From: Paenibacillus turicensis
GTDB taxonomy: Bacteria > Bacillota > Bacilli > Paenibacillales > Paenibacillaceae
Direction: 5' to 3'
Assembly: GCF_017873435.1 (NCBI RefSeq)
Contig: NZ_JAGGKG010000001.1
Coordinates: 310,001-374,000 of the forward strand
Length of the DNA stretch: 64,000 bases
Each line of letters starts with the position of its first letter. Position 1 is the stretch's first letter. The notes under the pieces are model-generated. The model ran no database searches. It had not been told where the DNA came from and saw only the letters and a program-made list of their open reading frames with translations. Positions 35,982 through 44,399 of this stretch are shown piece by piece. Both the position numbers and the translations under genes were made by a program.

Positions 35982-37601
35982 ATGAATGAAAAAAGGTTGC
36001 CTTCAGTCGCTTATTTCAGTATGGAGTTTGGACTTCATTCTGATTTTAAAATGTATGCTGGCGGACTTGGCATTTTAGCTGGTGATTACATTAAGGGCGC
36101 CAGAGATATTGATGTACCAATTGTAGGTATAGGCCTAAAATGGAAACAAGGTTATACGGATCAGTTTATAAATGATCAAGGACAGCCTTACGATTCTTAT
36201 CATAATTACACCTATGATTTTCTTGAAGATACAGGTGTTAAGGTGACTGTTGAAATTAGAAAAATCCCTATCCAATGCAAAGTGTGGAAAACAGAGCATT
36301 TTGGCAATAACCCGTTATATCTGCTTGATACGGATATTCCTGAAAATGGGGATACATGGATTACGGGTCAATTATATGGTTGGTTTGGCGAGGAAAGAGT
36401 GGCACAAGAAATCGTTTTAGGTATTGGTGGTATTCGTGCATTACGGGCTCTTAATATTCCAATTGATGTGTATCACTTTAATGAAGGTCACGCCATTTTA
36501 GCTGCAGTTGAACTAATAAATGAGAAACAACACAATGGATTACCGTTCCAAGAGGCATGGGAGAAGACACGTCAAGAGGTTGTGTTCACTACACATACCC
36601 CTATCGTTGAAGGAAATGAAACCCATCCACTTGATCGTTTAGATTATATGGGTGCATTTAACGGATTAACACGTGAACAAATGATTTTAATTGGCAATGA
36701 CCCCTTTAATATGACCGTTGCAGGCTTAAGATTATCCCGTAAATCTAATGCAGTTGCTCAACTACATGCAGTAACCGCCAACAAAATGTGGGAACATGTA
36801 CAAGGTAGGTCTGAAATTATCGGCATTACTAATGCAATCCATACTCAGACATGGGTGGACCCCCGTATTCTATCAGCCTTTGAGCAAAATGGAGACCTAT
36901 GGGTTGTTCATCAACAGTTAAAATCTGAGCTTATCCAATTTATTGCTGAACGTACGGGCATACATTTAGAGCAAAACAATTTATTAATTGGTTTCTCAAG
37001 ACGTGCTGCACCTTATAAGCGAAGTGATCTAATTTTCTCCAAGCCCGAAAAAATTGAACCTTATTTGCAATCTGGTAAAATTCAAATTGTCTTTTCGGGT
37101 AAGGCACACCCACTTGATGATGTTGGTAAAAAAATTGTAAGTAACCTTGTTGACATGATGAATCGATATCCAAAAAGTGTAGTCTTCCTTGAAAATTACG
37201 ATATGGAAATTGGGGCAAAGCTAACGCGTGGCGCTGACATTTGGCTGAACAATCCAAGAAGACCATTAGAAGCTAGTGGGACGTCTGGCATGAAGGCTGC
37301 GATGAATGGTGTACTAAACTGCTCTATTTTAGATGGCTGGTGGCCTGAGGCGTGCCTAGATGGTGAAAATGGATGGGCGATCGGTGATGGGCTTGAAACG
37401 ACAGACTTTGATTATTTGGATGAACATGATAGTAATGCTTTGTACGATGTGTTATTAAACAAGGTGTATCCTACTTATTATGATAATCAGCCTCGCTGGA
37501 AGGAAATGATGCATAAAAGCATTGAAACAACCTATGCTGCCTTTGCAATGCCTAGAATGATCCTCGAGTATTATGATAAATTATATAACGGCTCTAAGTA
37601 G
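35982..37601 (+). CDS. glgP: Alpha-glucan (glycogen) phosphorylase, short GT35 type
   Basis: 539 residues from the ATG at 35982, ten bases after GGGGG; an ATG at 35964 overlaps that site and is rejected. It cleaves alpha-1,4-glucans with phosphate to glucose 1-phosphate. The start RLPSVAYFSMEFGLHSDF and KMYAGGLGILAGDYIKGARD match the short (~540-residue) archaeal/Thermotoga-like subgroup rather than the ~800-residue GlgP. The PLP-binding lysine is in SGTSGMKAAMNGVLNCSILD at about residue 437. No glycogen-synthesis genes are nearby. The gene stands alone between two inversely oriented palindromic repeats (R4 and R5), so it may have been gained or moved as a unit (inference). Confidence 0.93.
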   Translation: MNEKRLPSVAYFSMEFGLHSDFKMYAGGLGILAGDYIKGARDIDVPIVGIGLKWKQGYTDQFINDQGQPYDSYHNYTYDFLEDTGVKVTVEIRKIPIQCKVWKTEHFGNNPLYLLDTDIPENGDTWITGQLYGWFGEERVAQEIVLGIGGIRALRALNIPIDVYHFNEGHAILAAVELINEKQHNGLPFQEAWEKTRQEVVFTTHTPIVEGNETHPLDRLDYMGAFNGLTREQMILIGNDPFNMTVAGLRLSRKSNAVAQLHAVTANKMWEHVQGRSEIIGITNAIHTQTWVDPRILSAFEQNGDLWVVHQQLKSELIQFIAERTGIHLEQNNLLIGFSRRAAPYKRSDLIFSKPEKIEPYLQSGKIQIVFSGKAHPLDDVGKKIVSNLVDMMNRYPKSVVFLENYDMEIGAKLTRGADIWLNNPRRPLEASGTSGMKAAMNGVLNCSILDGWWPEACLDGENGWAIGDGLETTDFDYLDEHDSNALYDVLLNKVYPTYYDNQPRWKEMMHKSIETTYAAFAMPRMILEYYDKLYNGSK

Positions 37602-37619
37602 TCGCACATAGTGTAAATA

Positions 37620-37669
37620 AAGTGGGTATTCCTCCAGCGACGAAAACTCGTCTTTCGGAATACCCACTT
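37620..37669 (+). terminator. Hairpin terminator after glgP
   Basis: AAGTGGGTATTCC (37620-37632) pairs perfectly with GGAATACCCACTT (37657-37669), with an inner GACGA/TCGTC stem. The T tail is weak. Confidence 0.75.
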
Positions 37670-37678
37670 ATATCTTAA

Positions 37679-37897
37679 AATTTGTGATTCATATTAATTA
37701 GTGGTTGACCACATCCCAAGCTAGCGAAAGGAGCAGAGAGATTCTGGAGAAGTGGAACGTTCATCTCTTAATCAGATTTCAATCATCAAGTTGCTATAAA
37801 TAATAAGGAATCTGGTTTTAACAATGATCGTAAGAACTCTCTGTCCTGTAGCCCTTCATCTCCAATATTGGCAACCAGTAATTTTTGAAATCAAATT
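37679..37897. mobile_element. Dispersed palindromic repeat, copy R5 (type 2, inverted)
   Basis: About 219 bases in the opposite orientation to R4. The complement of its right half reads GGGCTACAGGACAGAGAG, then TTCTTACGATCATTG and TTAAAACCAGATTCC, as in R4. The outer arms are AATTAGTGGTTGACC (left) and GGCAACCAGTAATT (right). It ends within three bases of the DUF445 stop codon. The limits are approximate. Confidence 0.82.
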
Positions 37898-37899
37898 TT

Positions 37900-39165
37900 T
37901 TAAACTAATATTAACTTCAGAGTGGTTAGGATAATCCCCACTATAAAACCACATACGGCCCCGTTTAGACGAATCCACTGCAAGTCATGCCCAACCTTAT
38001 CCTCAATAAGTTCAATTAAAGCATCGTTATCCAGCTTGTTCAAATTTTCTTCAACTAGATCTCCAATTTTAGAGTGATGCTTATCGAATAATGCAGCTGC
38101 TTGCTCCTGCACCCATTCCTCCATTTGCTCCAAAAGTAGAGGATTATTATCTAATTTATCCACAATTTTTTGTAACATAGGCACTAATATTTCAGCCCGA
38201 AACTCCTCTGTTTGAATATAAATAGAAAGTTGTTGCAAGCTTTGCTCAATCCATTTTTGAAGCTTTCCACTTTCTTTCCAATTCTCAATTACATTTACTT
38301 TTAATTCTCTGAGCTGATTCATTAGCTTAGTTGATTTAGATATATTTAAAAGCTCATTTTGAATAAAATAGAGCATTTTGTAACGCTCTTGATGATCAGG
38401 TATTTTCCATTCCCGTACTTTATCTAACAGGAACGTTTGTAGCATGCTACCTAATTTATCTTCATCTAGATAGCTTGTAAATGCACCCAAGGCAAACTTC
38501 ATGAGTCCATTAAGCTGAATAGAATTAACACGTTGCATCGCTAAACGCCCCATTAAATCTTTAGCTTCGTCTTGGGACAGCCATTGCTCAGCACGTTCTA
38601 ATACATAATTTAGCGTTTGCTCATCCGCCTGCTCACGAATAAGTCGTTTAAATAAGGACTCTAATACGTCCTCTTCATGAATATTGCTCGCTATTTTATC
38701 AAGCCAATTTCCAGCATACTTCGTTATTGCTTCTGGGGAAAGCTGATCCAATGCGATCTGTAATGTCCGTATAATGCTATCCTGTACAGCAACATCAGAA
38801 ACCGAGGCTTTAAGCTTATTAAGAACGATCCCAGAAATATTCACACTTTTTATTTTATTTGTAACACTTTCCCGATTCAAAAGCTCTGTTTCAACCATCG
38901 TTTTAATGGCATTCACCATTTTCTCCCTGTTTTTAGGAAGCAATGCAGTATGGGGAATTTTAATGCCAAGTGGATGACGGAATAAAGCGGTAACTGCAAA
39001 CCAGTCTGCCAAGCCCCCCACTAATCCTGCCTCAAAACCACCTTGCAGCAAGGCCATACCTGTACCTGAAAAAGGAAGCGTCGCAGCAAAACCGGCGCCC
39101 ATTACACCTAGTGATATATTTGCCATACGATAGGTTTTCTTTTTATGTTTTCTCTGTTTTCTCAT
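37900..39165 (-). CDS. DUF445 family membrane protein
   Basis: 421 residues, ATG with GGTGAG upstream. An N-terminal membrane hairpin (ISLGVMGAGFAATLPFSGTGMALLQGGFE) is followed by the family signature GLVGGLADWFAVTALFRHPL and IPHTALLPKNREKMVNAI. A long, mostly helical soluble region of ~300 residues follows, then a C-terminal membrane segment (LNGAVCGFIVGIILTTLKLI). Such proteins are anchored at both ends in the cytoplasmic membrane; their role is unknown, though an E. coli/Bacillus relationship to envelope proteins has been noted. Monocistronic, separated from the gene upstream by a terminator. Confidence 0.92.
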   Translation of the reverse strand: MRKQRKHKKKTYRMANISLGVMGAGFAATLPFSGTGMALLQGGFEAGLVGGLADWFAVTALFRHPLGIKIPHTALLPKNREKMVNAIKTMVETELLNRESVTNKIKSVNISGIVLNKLKASVSDVAVQDSIIRTLQIALDQLSPEAITKYAGNWLDKIASNIHEEDVLESLFKRLIREQADEQTLNYVLERAEQWLSQDEAKDLMGRLAMQRVNSIQLNGLMKFALGAFTSYLDEDKLGSMLQTFLLDKVREWKIPDHQERYKMLYFIQNELLNISKSTKLMNQLRELKVNVIENWKESGKLQKWIEQSLQQLSIYIQTEEFRAEILVPMLQKIVDKLDNNPLLLEQMEEWVQEQAAALFDKHHSKIGDLVEENLNKLDNDALIELIEDKVGHDLQWIRLNGAVCGFIVGIILTTLKLILV

Positions 39166-39261
39166 ATGTTCTCACCACTTCTTCGAATTGTTACACTAAT
39201 CATGTTATACCATAGAAGGAGGTCACAATCCAAACTTCATGGTGGTGTACATTACTGAAAT

Positions 39262-39297
39262 AAAAAAGGCAAGCGCTATATTGCGCCCACCTTTTTA
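39262..39297 (-). terminator. Rho-independent terminator
   Basis: AAAAAGG with an inner AAGCGC/GCGC stem and CCTTTTT forms a hairpin with T (minus strand) and A (plus strand) runs. It closes the small membrane protein gene at 39319 before the DUF445 gene. Confidence 0.82.
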
Positions 39298-39318
39298 GAA
39301 TTACTATTTTATTTAGAA

Positions 39319-39777
39319 TTATTGTGGTATAGAAGGTTCAGAAGCTGAATTCTCTTCTTTTTTTGCTTTTTTTGAGGTTGATTTCGTGAATTGCCAAGCC
39401 GTTACAATCGCCAGTACAAAGAAAAGATAGTCCATTGGCTCAAGTGTGCTGATGATCGATTCTTTATAAGCAGCCCAAATTTCACTATTGAAATAACCAG
39501 TATCATACAGCTGATTTGCAAAATAACTAATTGCAATATACTTCCCTAAAAAGATGCCAAATATGCTGCCCACAACCGCATACAACTGATGAATAAAGTT
39601 AATATTTCTTTTAGCAAAAATAGCAACTAAAAATCCAGTCAGTGCCCCGGTAGCTAACGCTACGTAACCAACCTCATAATCTGTTGCAATGGCGATACCT
39701 CCCCAAATAGCGCCACTTAGCAAAATACCAAGGAATGCCCCTACTAATGGAATAACATAATTTTTTTCTTCATTCAT
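39319..39777 (-). CDS. Small four-helix membrane protein of unknown function
   Basis: 152 residues from the ATG at 39777, preceded by GGAGGG; the frame extends 8 codons further to 39801 without a site. Four hydrophobic stretches: YVIPLVGAFLGILLSGAIWG, VGYVALATGALTGFLVAIFA, LYAVVGSIFGIFLGKYIAIS and PMDYLFFVLAIVTAWQFTKS. A short charged tail (KKAKKEENSASEPSIPQ) probably faces the cytoplasm. The glycine-rich helices resemble small Bacillales integral membrane proteins with no assigned role. I do not recognise a named family. Confidence 0.78.
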   Translation of the reverse strand: MNEEKNYVIPLVGAFLGILLSGAIWGGIAIATDYEVGYVALATGALTGFLVAIFAKRNINFIHQLYAVVGSIFGIFLGKYIAISYFANQLYDTGYFNSEIWAAYKESIISTLEPMDYLFFVLAIVTAWQFTKSTSKKAKKEENSASEPSIPQ

Positions 39778-40092
39778 TAAATTCCCTCCAACCCTAATCA
39801 TAATTATGAATATTTTATGTCTTAGCTAGGATACATTATTTTATTTTCATTTCACATGAAAAATATTCCATTTTTAACCCTAATATATAGTAATTAGGAC
39901 TCAATTTTAGCAAATTTGACCTTCAATATCTCTTATAGTTAATACATATTCAGCTTTAATAATATTCAATAACTTTTATATAGCAAGTTTAATTAATAAA
40001 AATAATAGCATCTCGTAACTTAATATAAATTAATGACTTAATTACATTTTTTACTTTGAATGTTATACTAAAGTTGTATTCGAGGTGATAAT
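39778..40092. other. AT-rich divergent intergenic region with the hxlR-type promoter
   Basis: No gene is seen. On the plus strand TATACT (40064-40069), with ATTACA 17 bases upstream, is a possible promoter for the HxlR regulator. The remainder is AT-rich without notable repeats. Confidence 0.5.
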
Positions 40093-40419
40093 ATGGCACA
40101 AACTAATGAAACCAAATTATGTCCAAAATTTGAAAGAGGAATCCAACTTGCCACTAAACGATGGGCTTGTCTCATTATCCATCAACTACTTGAAGGTCCT
40201 AAACGATTTTGTGCAATTGAAACATCATTAGGTATTAGTGGTAGATTGTTATCTGAACGACTAAAGGAACTGGAGCAGGAAGGGATTATTCAGCGGAACG
40301 TCTATGACGAGACACCTGTACGAATTGAATATGTGTTAACTGAGAAGGGAAAAGCCTTCGAGGAAGTACTCAAATCGCTTCAAACTTGGTCACAAAGTTG
40401 GATAAAGATTGAAGGCTAA
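40093..40419 (+). CDS. HxlR-family winged-helix transcriptional regulator
   Basis: 108 residues, ATG with CGAGGTGAT upstream. It has the family pattern: an N-terminal cysteine (KLCPKFERGI), the recognition winged helix (KRWACLIIHQLLEGPKRFCA, ISGRLLSERLKELEQEGI), and the wing VRIEYVLTEKGKAFEEVLKS. Members often respond to aldehydes, quinones or redox stress and control adjacent reductases. Here no divergent or downstream enzyme on the same strand gives a clear target, so the regulon is unknown. Ends at a strong terminator. Confidence 0.92.
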   Translation: MAQTNETKLCPKFERGIQLATKRWACLIIHQLLEGPKRFCAIETSLGISGRLLSERLKELEQEGIIQRNVYDETPVRIEYVLTEKGKAFEEVLKSLQTWSQSWIKIEG

Positions 40420-40447
40420 CTCTCTACTCAAAATTATCAAAAAAACC

Positions 40448-40500
40448 AATCAAGGCTAGCTATACCAAACATACATAATGTTTGATGTAGCTAGCCTTGA
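40448..40500. terminator. Bidirectional rho-independent terminator
   Basis: ATCAAGGCTAGCTA (40448-40461) pairs perfectly with TAGCTAGCCTTGAT (40487-40500) between convergent genes, with an A-rich left flank and a TTATTT right flank. Confidence 0.88.
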
Positions 40501-40511
40501 TTATTTCATAA

Positions 40512-41249
40512 TCAATCCATAAGCTCCTTTAAAATGCGTTCAGGATGATTTAGAAACGATTTCGTTAATATATAATGATCTGTCTGATCATAGGTTGTAG
40601 GCTCAATAACCTCATCACGAATTACAAAAACATCTGCATTTGGAAATGCCATTAAAATTGGTGAATGGGTTGCAATTATAAACTGACTCCCCTGCTGAAC
40701 CAAATCATGCATTCTTGATATTAGTGCAAACTGTCTTGCAGGCGATAATGCGGCTTCTGGCTCATCTAAAATGTATAATCCAGATCCACGAAACCTGTGC
40801 AAAATTAGTGCCATAAAGCTTTCACCATGAGACTGGTGGTGAAGTGATCTTCCTCCGTAACTCTCATATAAACCTGGTCTTTCCTGATCTAGCTTTTCAA
40901 TTTCTGAAGCTACGTTATAGAAGCTTTCTGCTCTTAGAAAATAGCCATCTGTTGGGCGTTTTACTCCTTTAATTAACGTAATATACTCATCTAAAGGAGA
41001 GTGAGTGTTATTCGTTGAAAAGTTAAAATCCCTAGAACCCCCCTCAGGGTTAAATCCATAACCTACAGCTATCGCCTCTAACAAAGTCGATTTTCCACTT
41101 CCATTTTCCCCAACAATAAAGCTTACTGCTTTATTAAAATTTAACATTTTTAATGCTTGAATGAAGGGCAAATTGAAAGGATATGAATGTAAGTCAACGT
41201 CTGCCAGCTCCAATCGGATCCCCCGCACATATAACTTACTTATACTCAT
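40512..41249 (-). CDS. AAA-type ATPase with ABC-like fold
   Basis: 245 residues. Walker A is IVGENGSGKSTLLEAIA, Walker B with catalytic Glu is GLYILDEPEAALSPARQ, and the downstream His/Thr switch is FIIATHSPILMAFPNAD. An SHGESF motif takes the place of the ABC signature. It resembles the predicted-ATPase family COG3910, whose cellular role is not known. Its ATG overlaps the stop of the upstream oxidoreductase gene (TAATG), so translation is coupled. The functional link to that enzyme is unclear. Confidence 0.88.
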   Translation of the reverse strand: MSISKLYVRGIRLELADVDLHSYPFNLPFIQALKMLNFNKAVSFIVGENGSGKSTLLEAIAVGYGFNPEGGSRDFNFSTNNTHSPLDEYITLIKGVKRPTDGYFLRAESFYNVASEIEKLDQERPGLYESYGGRSLHHQSHGESFMALILHRFRGSGLYILDEPEAALSPARQFALISRMHDLVQQGSQFIIATHSPILMAFPNADVFVIRDEVIEPTTYDQTDHYILTKSFLNHPERILKELMD

Positions 41250-42238
41250 TATTTATGATCCGCTGGAAATACTAATCCAATTTGCTTTCGAGTCTCTTCC
41301 ATAATTTCAGCGACAGTTAATGAGTTACTAAGTGAATTTATATCACTTTCCGCTCTACCACTCTTAATTAGATCCGCAAATTCGACTGCCTCATAATACA
41401 TAGATTCCTGTGTCTGTGATTGAGTTAAATCTTCAATCGTTCCATCACGATAGTAAATTTTTACTTGATAAGGCCCATTAATTTTATCAATGACCATCGT
41501 GCCATTTTCACCTTGGATTTCAGCAGGTAGATAGGAGTCTGTAATTTTTGAATACATAATAACAGCATCCATCTCCTTATATTTCAATAATATGCTGCCT
41601 TCACCGTCTACACCCGACGATAACAACATCCCTGAAGCTTTTATTTCATCTGGCTTGCCAAACAACGTAACTAATGGATAAATGCAATACACGCCAATAT
41701 CCATCAATGCACCATTAGAAAATTCAGGATTAAATGCATTTAACACTTTTCCTTGCTTAAAGGCATCATAACGAGAAGAGTATTGACAATAGCTAGCAAA
41801 AAAACGGCGAACCTCACCAAGTTTATACAAATTGTCGCGGATCACTCTAAAGTTAGGCATTAGCGTTGATTTTAGCGCTTCCATAAGCACAACGCCATTT
41901 TCCTTCGCCACTTCAATCATCGCGTTTAGTTCCTTTGTATTGGAAGCCATTGGCTTTTCACACAACACATGTTTTCCATGCTCCAGACATAAAATCGATT
42001 GCTCAGCATGAAGAGAGTTAGGACTCGCAATATAAACAGCATCTAATAAATCACTTTGTGCCATCTTGTTCAAATCCGTAAATATTTCAATATCCTGATT
42101 ATATTTCCCAGCGAAGTCTTTTGCCTTTTCCTCCGAACGGGAATATACCGCAGTCAAAACAAGATGGTCTGTCTCCATAGCCGCAGCAATAAAGCGCTCT
42201 GTTATCCAGTTAGTTCCAATAACACCATATCGTATCAC
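41249..42238 (-). CDS. Gfo/Idh/MocA-family oxidoreductase
   Basis: 329 residues, GTG start with a distant AAGGGG. The Rossmann fold starts MIRYGVIGTNWITERFIAAA. The nucleotide-binding region continues with VYIASPNSLHAEQSILCLEH and the conserved EKP motif in HVLCEKPMASNTKELNAMI. The C-terminal part has NGALMDIGVYCIYPLVTLFG. Related to the enzyme at 31.5-32.5 kb but clearly distinct. Substrate unknown, probably a sugar or polyol. Its last base pair overlaps the start of the AAA ATPase gene. Confidence 0.92.
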   Translation of the reverse strand: MIRYGVIGTNWITERFIAAAMETDHLVLTAVYSRSEEKAKDFAGKYNQDIEIFTDLNKMAQSDLLDAVYIASPNSLHAEQSILCLEHGKHVLCEKPMASNTKELNAMIEVAKENGVVLMEALKSTLMPNFRVIRDNLYKLGEVRRFFASYCQYSSRYDAFKQGKVLNAFNPEFSNGALMDIGVYCIYPLVTLFGKPDEIKASGMLLSSGVDGEGSILLKYKEMDAVIMYSKITDSYLPAEIQGENGTMVIDKINGPYQVKIYYRDGTIEDLTQSQTQESMYYEAVEFADLIKSGRAESDINSLSNSLTVAEIMEETRKQIGLVFPADHK

Positions 42239-42407
42239 AGTTTCTTTATCCCCTTTTTTGTAAAATAGTATGTCTATTTTCTCATCCTTGTTATGCTTTG
42301 TCCACTCCTCTAGTTTAGTTATTCATTCTGCATTACCTTGCCTCGAAGTATGAACTGATTTACAATATTTATAGGTAGGTATTAATAAGGAGAAGCGAGG
42401 TGGTTAC

Positions 42408-43175
42408 ATGGAAAATCAGGAGAAACACAATTGGCTTCAGGAAGCAAAATATATTATTAGTGGGGATTCCATTTCCAAGGGCGTTATTTATGATGAGCAA
42501 CGAAAAAAGTACGTAGTACTAGAAAATAATTACGTGTCATTGCTGCAATCTAAATTAAAAGGCGCTGTTCGCAATACAGCACGCTTTGGAAATACATTAG
42601 TCAAAGGGATTACCAATCTGAAGAGGGATATCCTTAAGGAAAAACCAAACATCGTCTTAATTGAATATGGCGGTAACGATTGTGATTTTAATTGGAACGA
42701 GATTGCTGATAATCCACATGCCGAGCATAATCCCAAAACTGATTTTAATGTGTTTGAAAAAATGCTGATTGAAACGGTTGAGTATTTACGAAAACAAAAT
42801 ATTATTCCAGTATTGATGAGTCTTCCTCCACTCAATGCCGATAAGTATTTTAAATGGGTTAGCCGTAACAATCCAATTGCTGAACATAACATTATGCAGT
42901 GGTTGGGTAGTGTGACTAAAATTTATTGGTGGCAGGAACGTTATAACTCTACAATTTTAAAAGTGTCTGAGCTAACTAAAACCAAAATTATTGATATTCG
43001 TGGTGCCTTTTTAGAGCATCCTGATTATACAAAGTTTATTTGTGTAGATGGCATTCACCCAAATGAAGCAGGCCATCAAATTATATGTAACAAGGTGCTT
43101 GATTTCATTCAGACTAACTATCAATTTTTATTAAGAGATCATAACGATTTAAAAGGTGTAACCGCTACTGACTAG
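42408..43175 (+). CDS. SGNH/GDSL-family hydrolase
   Basis: 255 residues, ATG following GAGGTGG. SGNH blocks are in order: GDS with the nucleophile Ser in IISGDSISKG (block I), GNT in RFGNTLVKGI (block II), GGND in LIEYGGNDCDFNW (block III) and the catalytic Asp-x-x-His in VDGIHPNEAGHQI (block V). No signal peptide, so intracellular. It probably hydrolyses an ester or thioester; the substrate is unknown. The stop is 11 bases before aroK, and the three genes to 44288 appear to form one operon. Confidence 0.9.
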   Translation: MENQEKHNWLQEAKYIISGDSISKGVIYDEQRKKYVVLENNYVSLLQSKLKGAVRNTARFGNTLVKGITNLKRDILKEKPNIVLIEYGGNDCDFNWNEIADNPHAEHNPKTDFNVFEKMLIETVEYLRKQNIIPVLMSLPPLNADKYFKWVSRNNPIAEHNIMQWLGSVTKIYWWQERYNSTILKVSELTKTKIIDIRGAFLEHPDYTKFICVDGIHPNEAGHQIICNKVLDFIQTNYQFLLRDHNDLKGVTATD

Positions 43176-43186
43176 GAGAATGATAT

Positions 43187-43720
43187 ATGACTATTCATAA
43201 CATGCCTGAAACCTATACAAATTTAATTATGACTGGCTTTATGGGCGTAGGCAAAACAACAGTTGGAAAACTGCTTGCGAGTCAACTGAATTGGCCATTT
43301 GTTGATGTTGATCATGAAATCGAATTACAGCATGGCAAAGCGGTTACGCAAATTTTTAAAGAGCTTGGGGAGCCTGCCTTCCGTGAAATGGAAAAGCAGT
43401 TTATTACTACATTATGTAAGGATTCAACCCAACAAGTCATTTCATTAGGTGGTGGTGCCTTTTTACAGGAGGAAATTAGACAGGCTTGTCTTGAACATGG
43501 TCTTGTTATTTATCTTGATATTAGCTGGGAATCATGGAAAATCCGTTTACCTTACATTCAAGATAGTAGACCCATTTTACAGCAGAAATCGTTAGAAGAG
43601 GTTGAACAATTGTTTACTACGCGTCGAAGCTTATATCAGGACCATCATCTCTGTATCCAGATGGATGAGATTGGATTTGAGGAAGCAGCCAAACAAATTA
43701 TTTCTTCTCTAAATTTATAA
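43187..43720 (+). CDS. aroK: Shikimate kinase
   Basis: 177 residues, ATG with AGGAGA upstream. It phosphorylates shikimate with ATP in aromatic amino acid synthesis. Walker A is TGFMGVGKTTVGKLLA. The shikimate-binding Asp is in FVDVDHEIE, the Arg in EPAFREMEKQ, GGG in VISLGGGAF, and a lid/adenine-binding Arg in DSRPILQQ. Slightly longer at the N-terminus than the standard enzyme. The neighbours (SGNH hydrolase and GNAT) are not aromatic-pathway genes; aroD lies 3 kb away on the other strand. Confidence 0.93.
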   Translation: MTIHNMPETYTNLIMTGFMGVGKTTVGKLLASQLNWPFVDVDHEIELQHGKAVTQIFKELGEPAFREMEKQFITTLCKDSTQQVISLGGGAFLQEEIRQACLEHGLVIYLDISWESWKIRLPYIQDSRPILQQKSLEEVEQLFTTRRSLYQDHHLCIQMDEIGFEEAAKQIISSLNL

Positions 43721-43736
43721 ACATATTGAGGTGCCT

Positions 43737-44288
43737 ATGAACAACATAACAAAGTTGAATCCAGACCTAAACGAAGATGTATTTGCTTACCAAGCTACTG
43801 CAGAGGATGAAACCCACATTAAAGGCCTGATATTGGATACAGCGGCTTGGCTACATAGCAAAGGGCTATCTCAATGGGATGCTTTACTTGAGGGTGAAGA
43901 CAGTCATAATATAGCAGGTGCGATTTTACGTGGAGAAGTTTTTGCTTTTAAATCACGTCAATTAAATGAACTTATTGGTACTGTTATTTTACAGTTGAAT
44001 CCAAGTGCTTGGGATTTTAATTTGTGGGGTGAAGGGGATCATTTTCACGATTCTTCGATTTATCTTCATCGACTAGCTGTAAGTCGTTCTTATGGTGGCA
44101 AAGGATTAGGTGGGCTAATTTTAGGCTGGTCTGAGCGAGGGATAAGCTTTGCTAATAAAGACCGTATCCGTCTTGACTGCGTCGCGCATAATGAGCATTT
44201 AAATCAGTTTTATCTAAAATCAGGTTATGAATATAAGGGCATCAAAGATGGCTGGAGTAAATATGAGAAACTGATTGCTACAAAATAA
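43737..44288 (+). CDS. GNAT-family N-acetyltransferase
   Basis: 183 residues from the ATG at 43737, preceded by GAGG at five bases; a GTG at 43731 overlaps that site. The acetyl-CoA-binding motif is LHRLAVSRSYGGKGLGGLIL (R/Q-x-x-G-x-G/A pattern as YGGKGLG), followed by DRIRLDCVAHNEHLNQFYLKSGYEYKG. The N-terminal half has WLHSKGLSQWDALLEGEDS. Substrate unknown. It follows aroK by 16 bases and is probably co-transcribed. Confidence 0.9.
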   Translation: MNNITKLNPDLNEDVFAYQATAEDETHIKGLILDTAAWLHSKGLSQWDALLEGEDSHNIAGAILRGEVFAFKSRQLNELIGTVILQLNPSAWDFNLWGEGDHFHDSSIYLHRLAVSRSYGGKGLGGLILGWSERGISFANKDRIRLDCVAHNEHLNQFYLKSGYEYKGIKDGWSKYEKLIATK

Positions 44289-44326
44289 AAAAGAGTAAAA
44301 CAAATTCATCTATTAAAACATAAATC

Positions 44327-44372
44327 CCCCCCTAAAGACCAGTTTTTAGATCACCATGGTCAATTAGGGGGG
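44327..44372. terminator. GC-rich hairpin terminator
   Basis: CCCCCCTAA (44327-44335) pairs with TTAGGGGGG (44364-44372), with an inner GACCA/TGGTC stem. It closes the aroK operon or the convergent phosphotransferase gene. A second GGCCC/GGGCC inverted repeat (44371-44400) sits directly at that gene's stop. Confidence 0.75.
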
Positions 44373-44399
44373 CCCCATAGCCGTAACGAAACAATGGGC

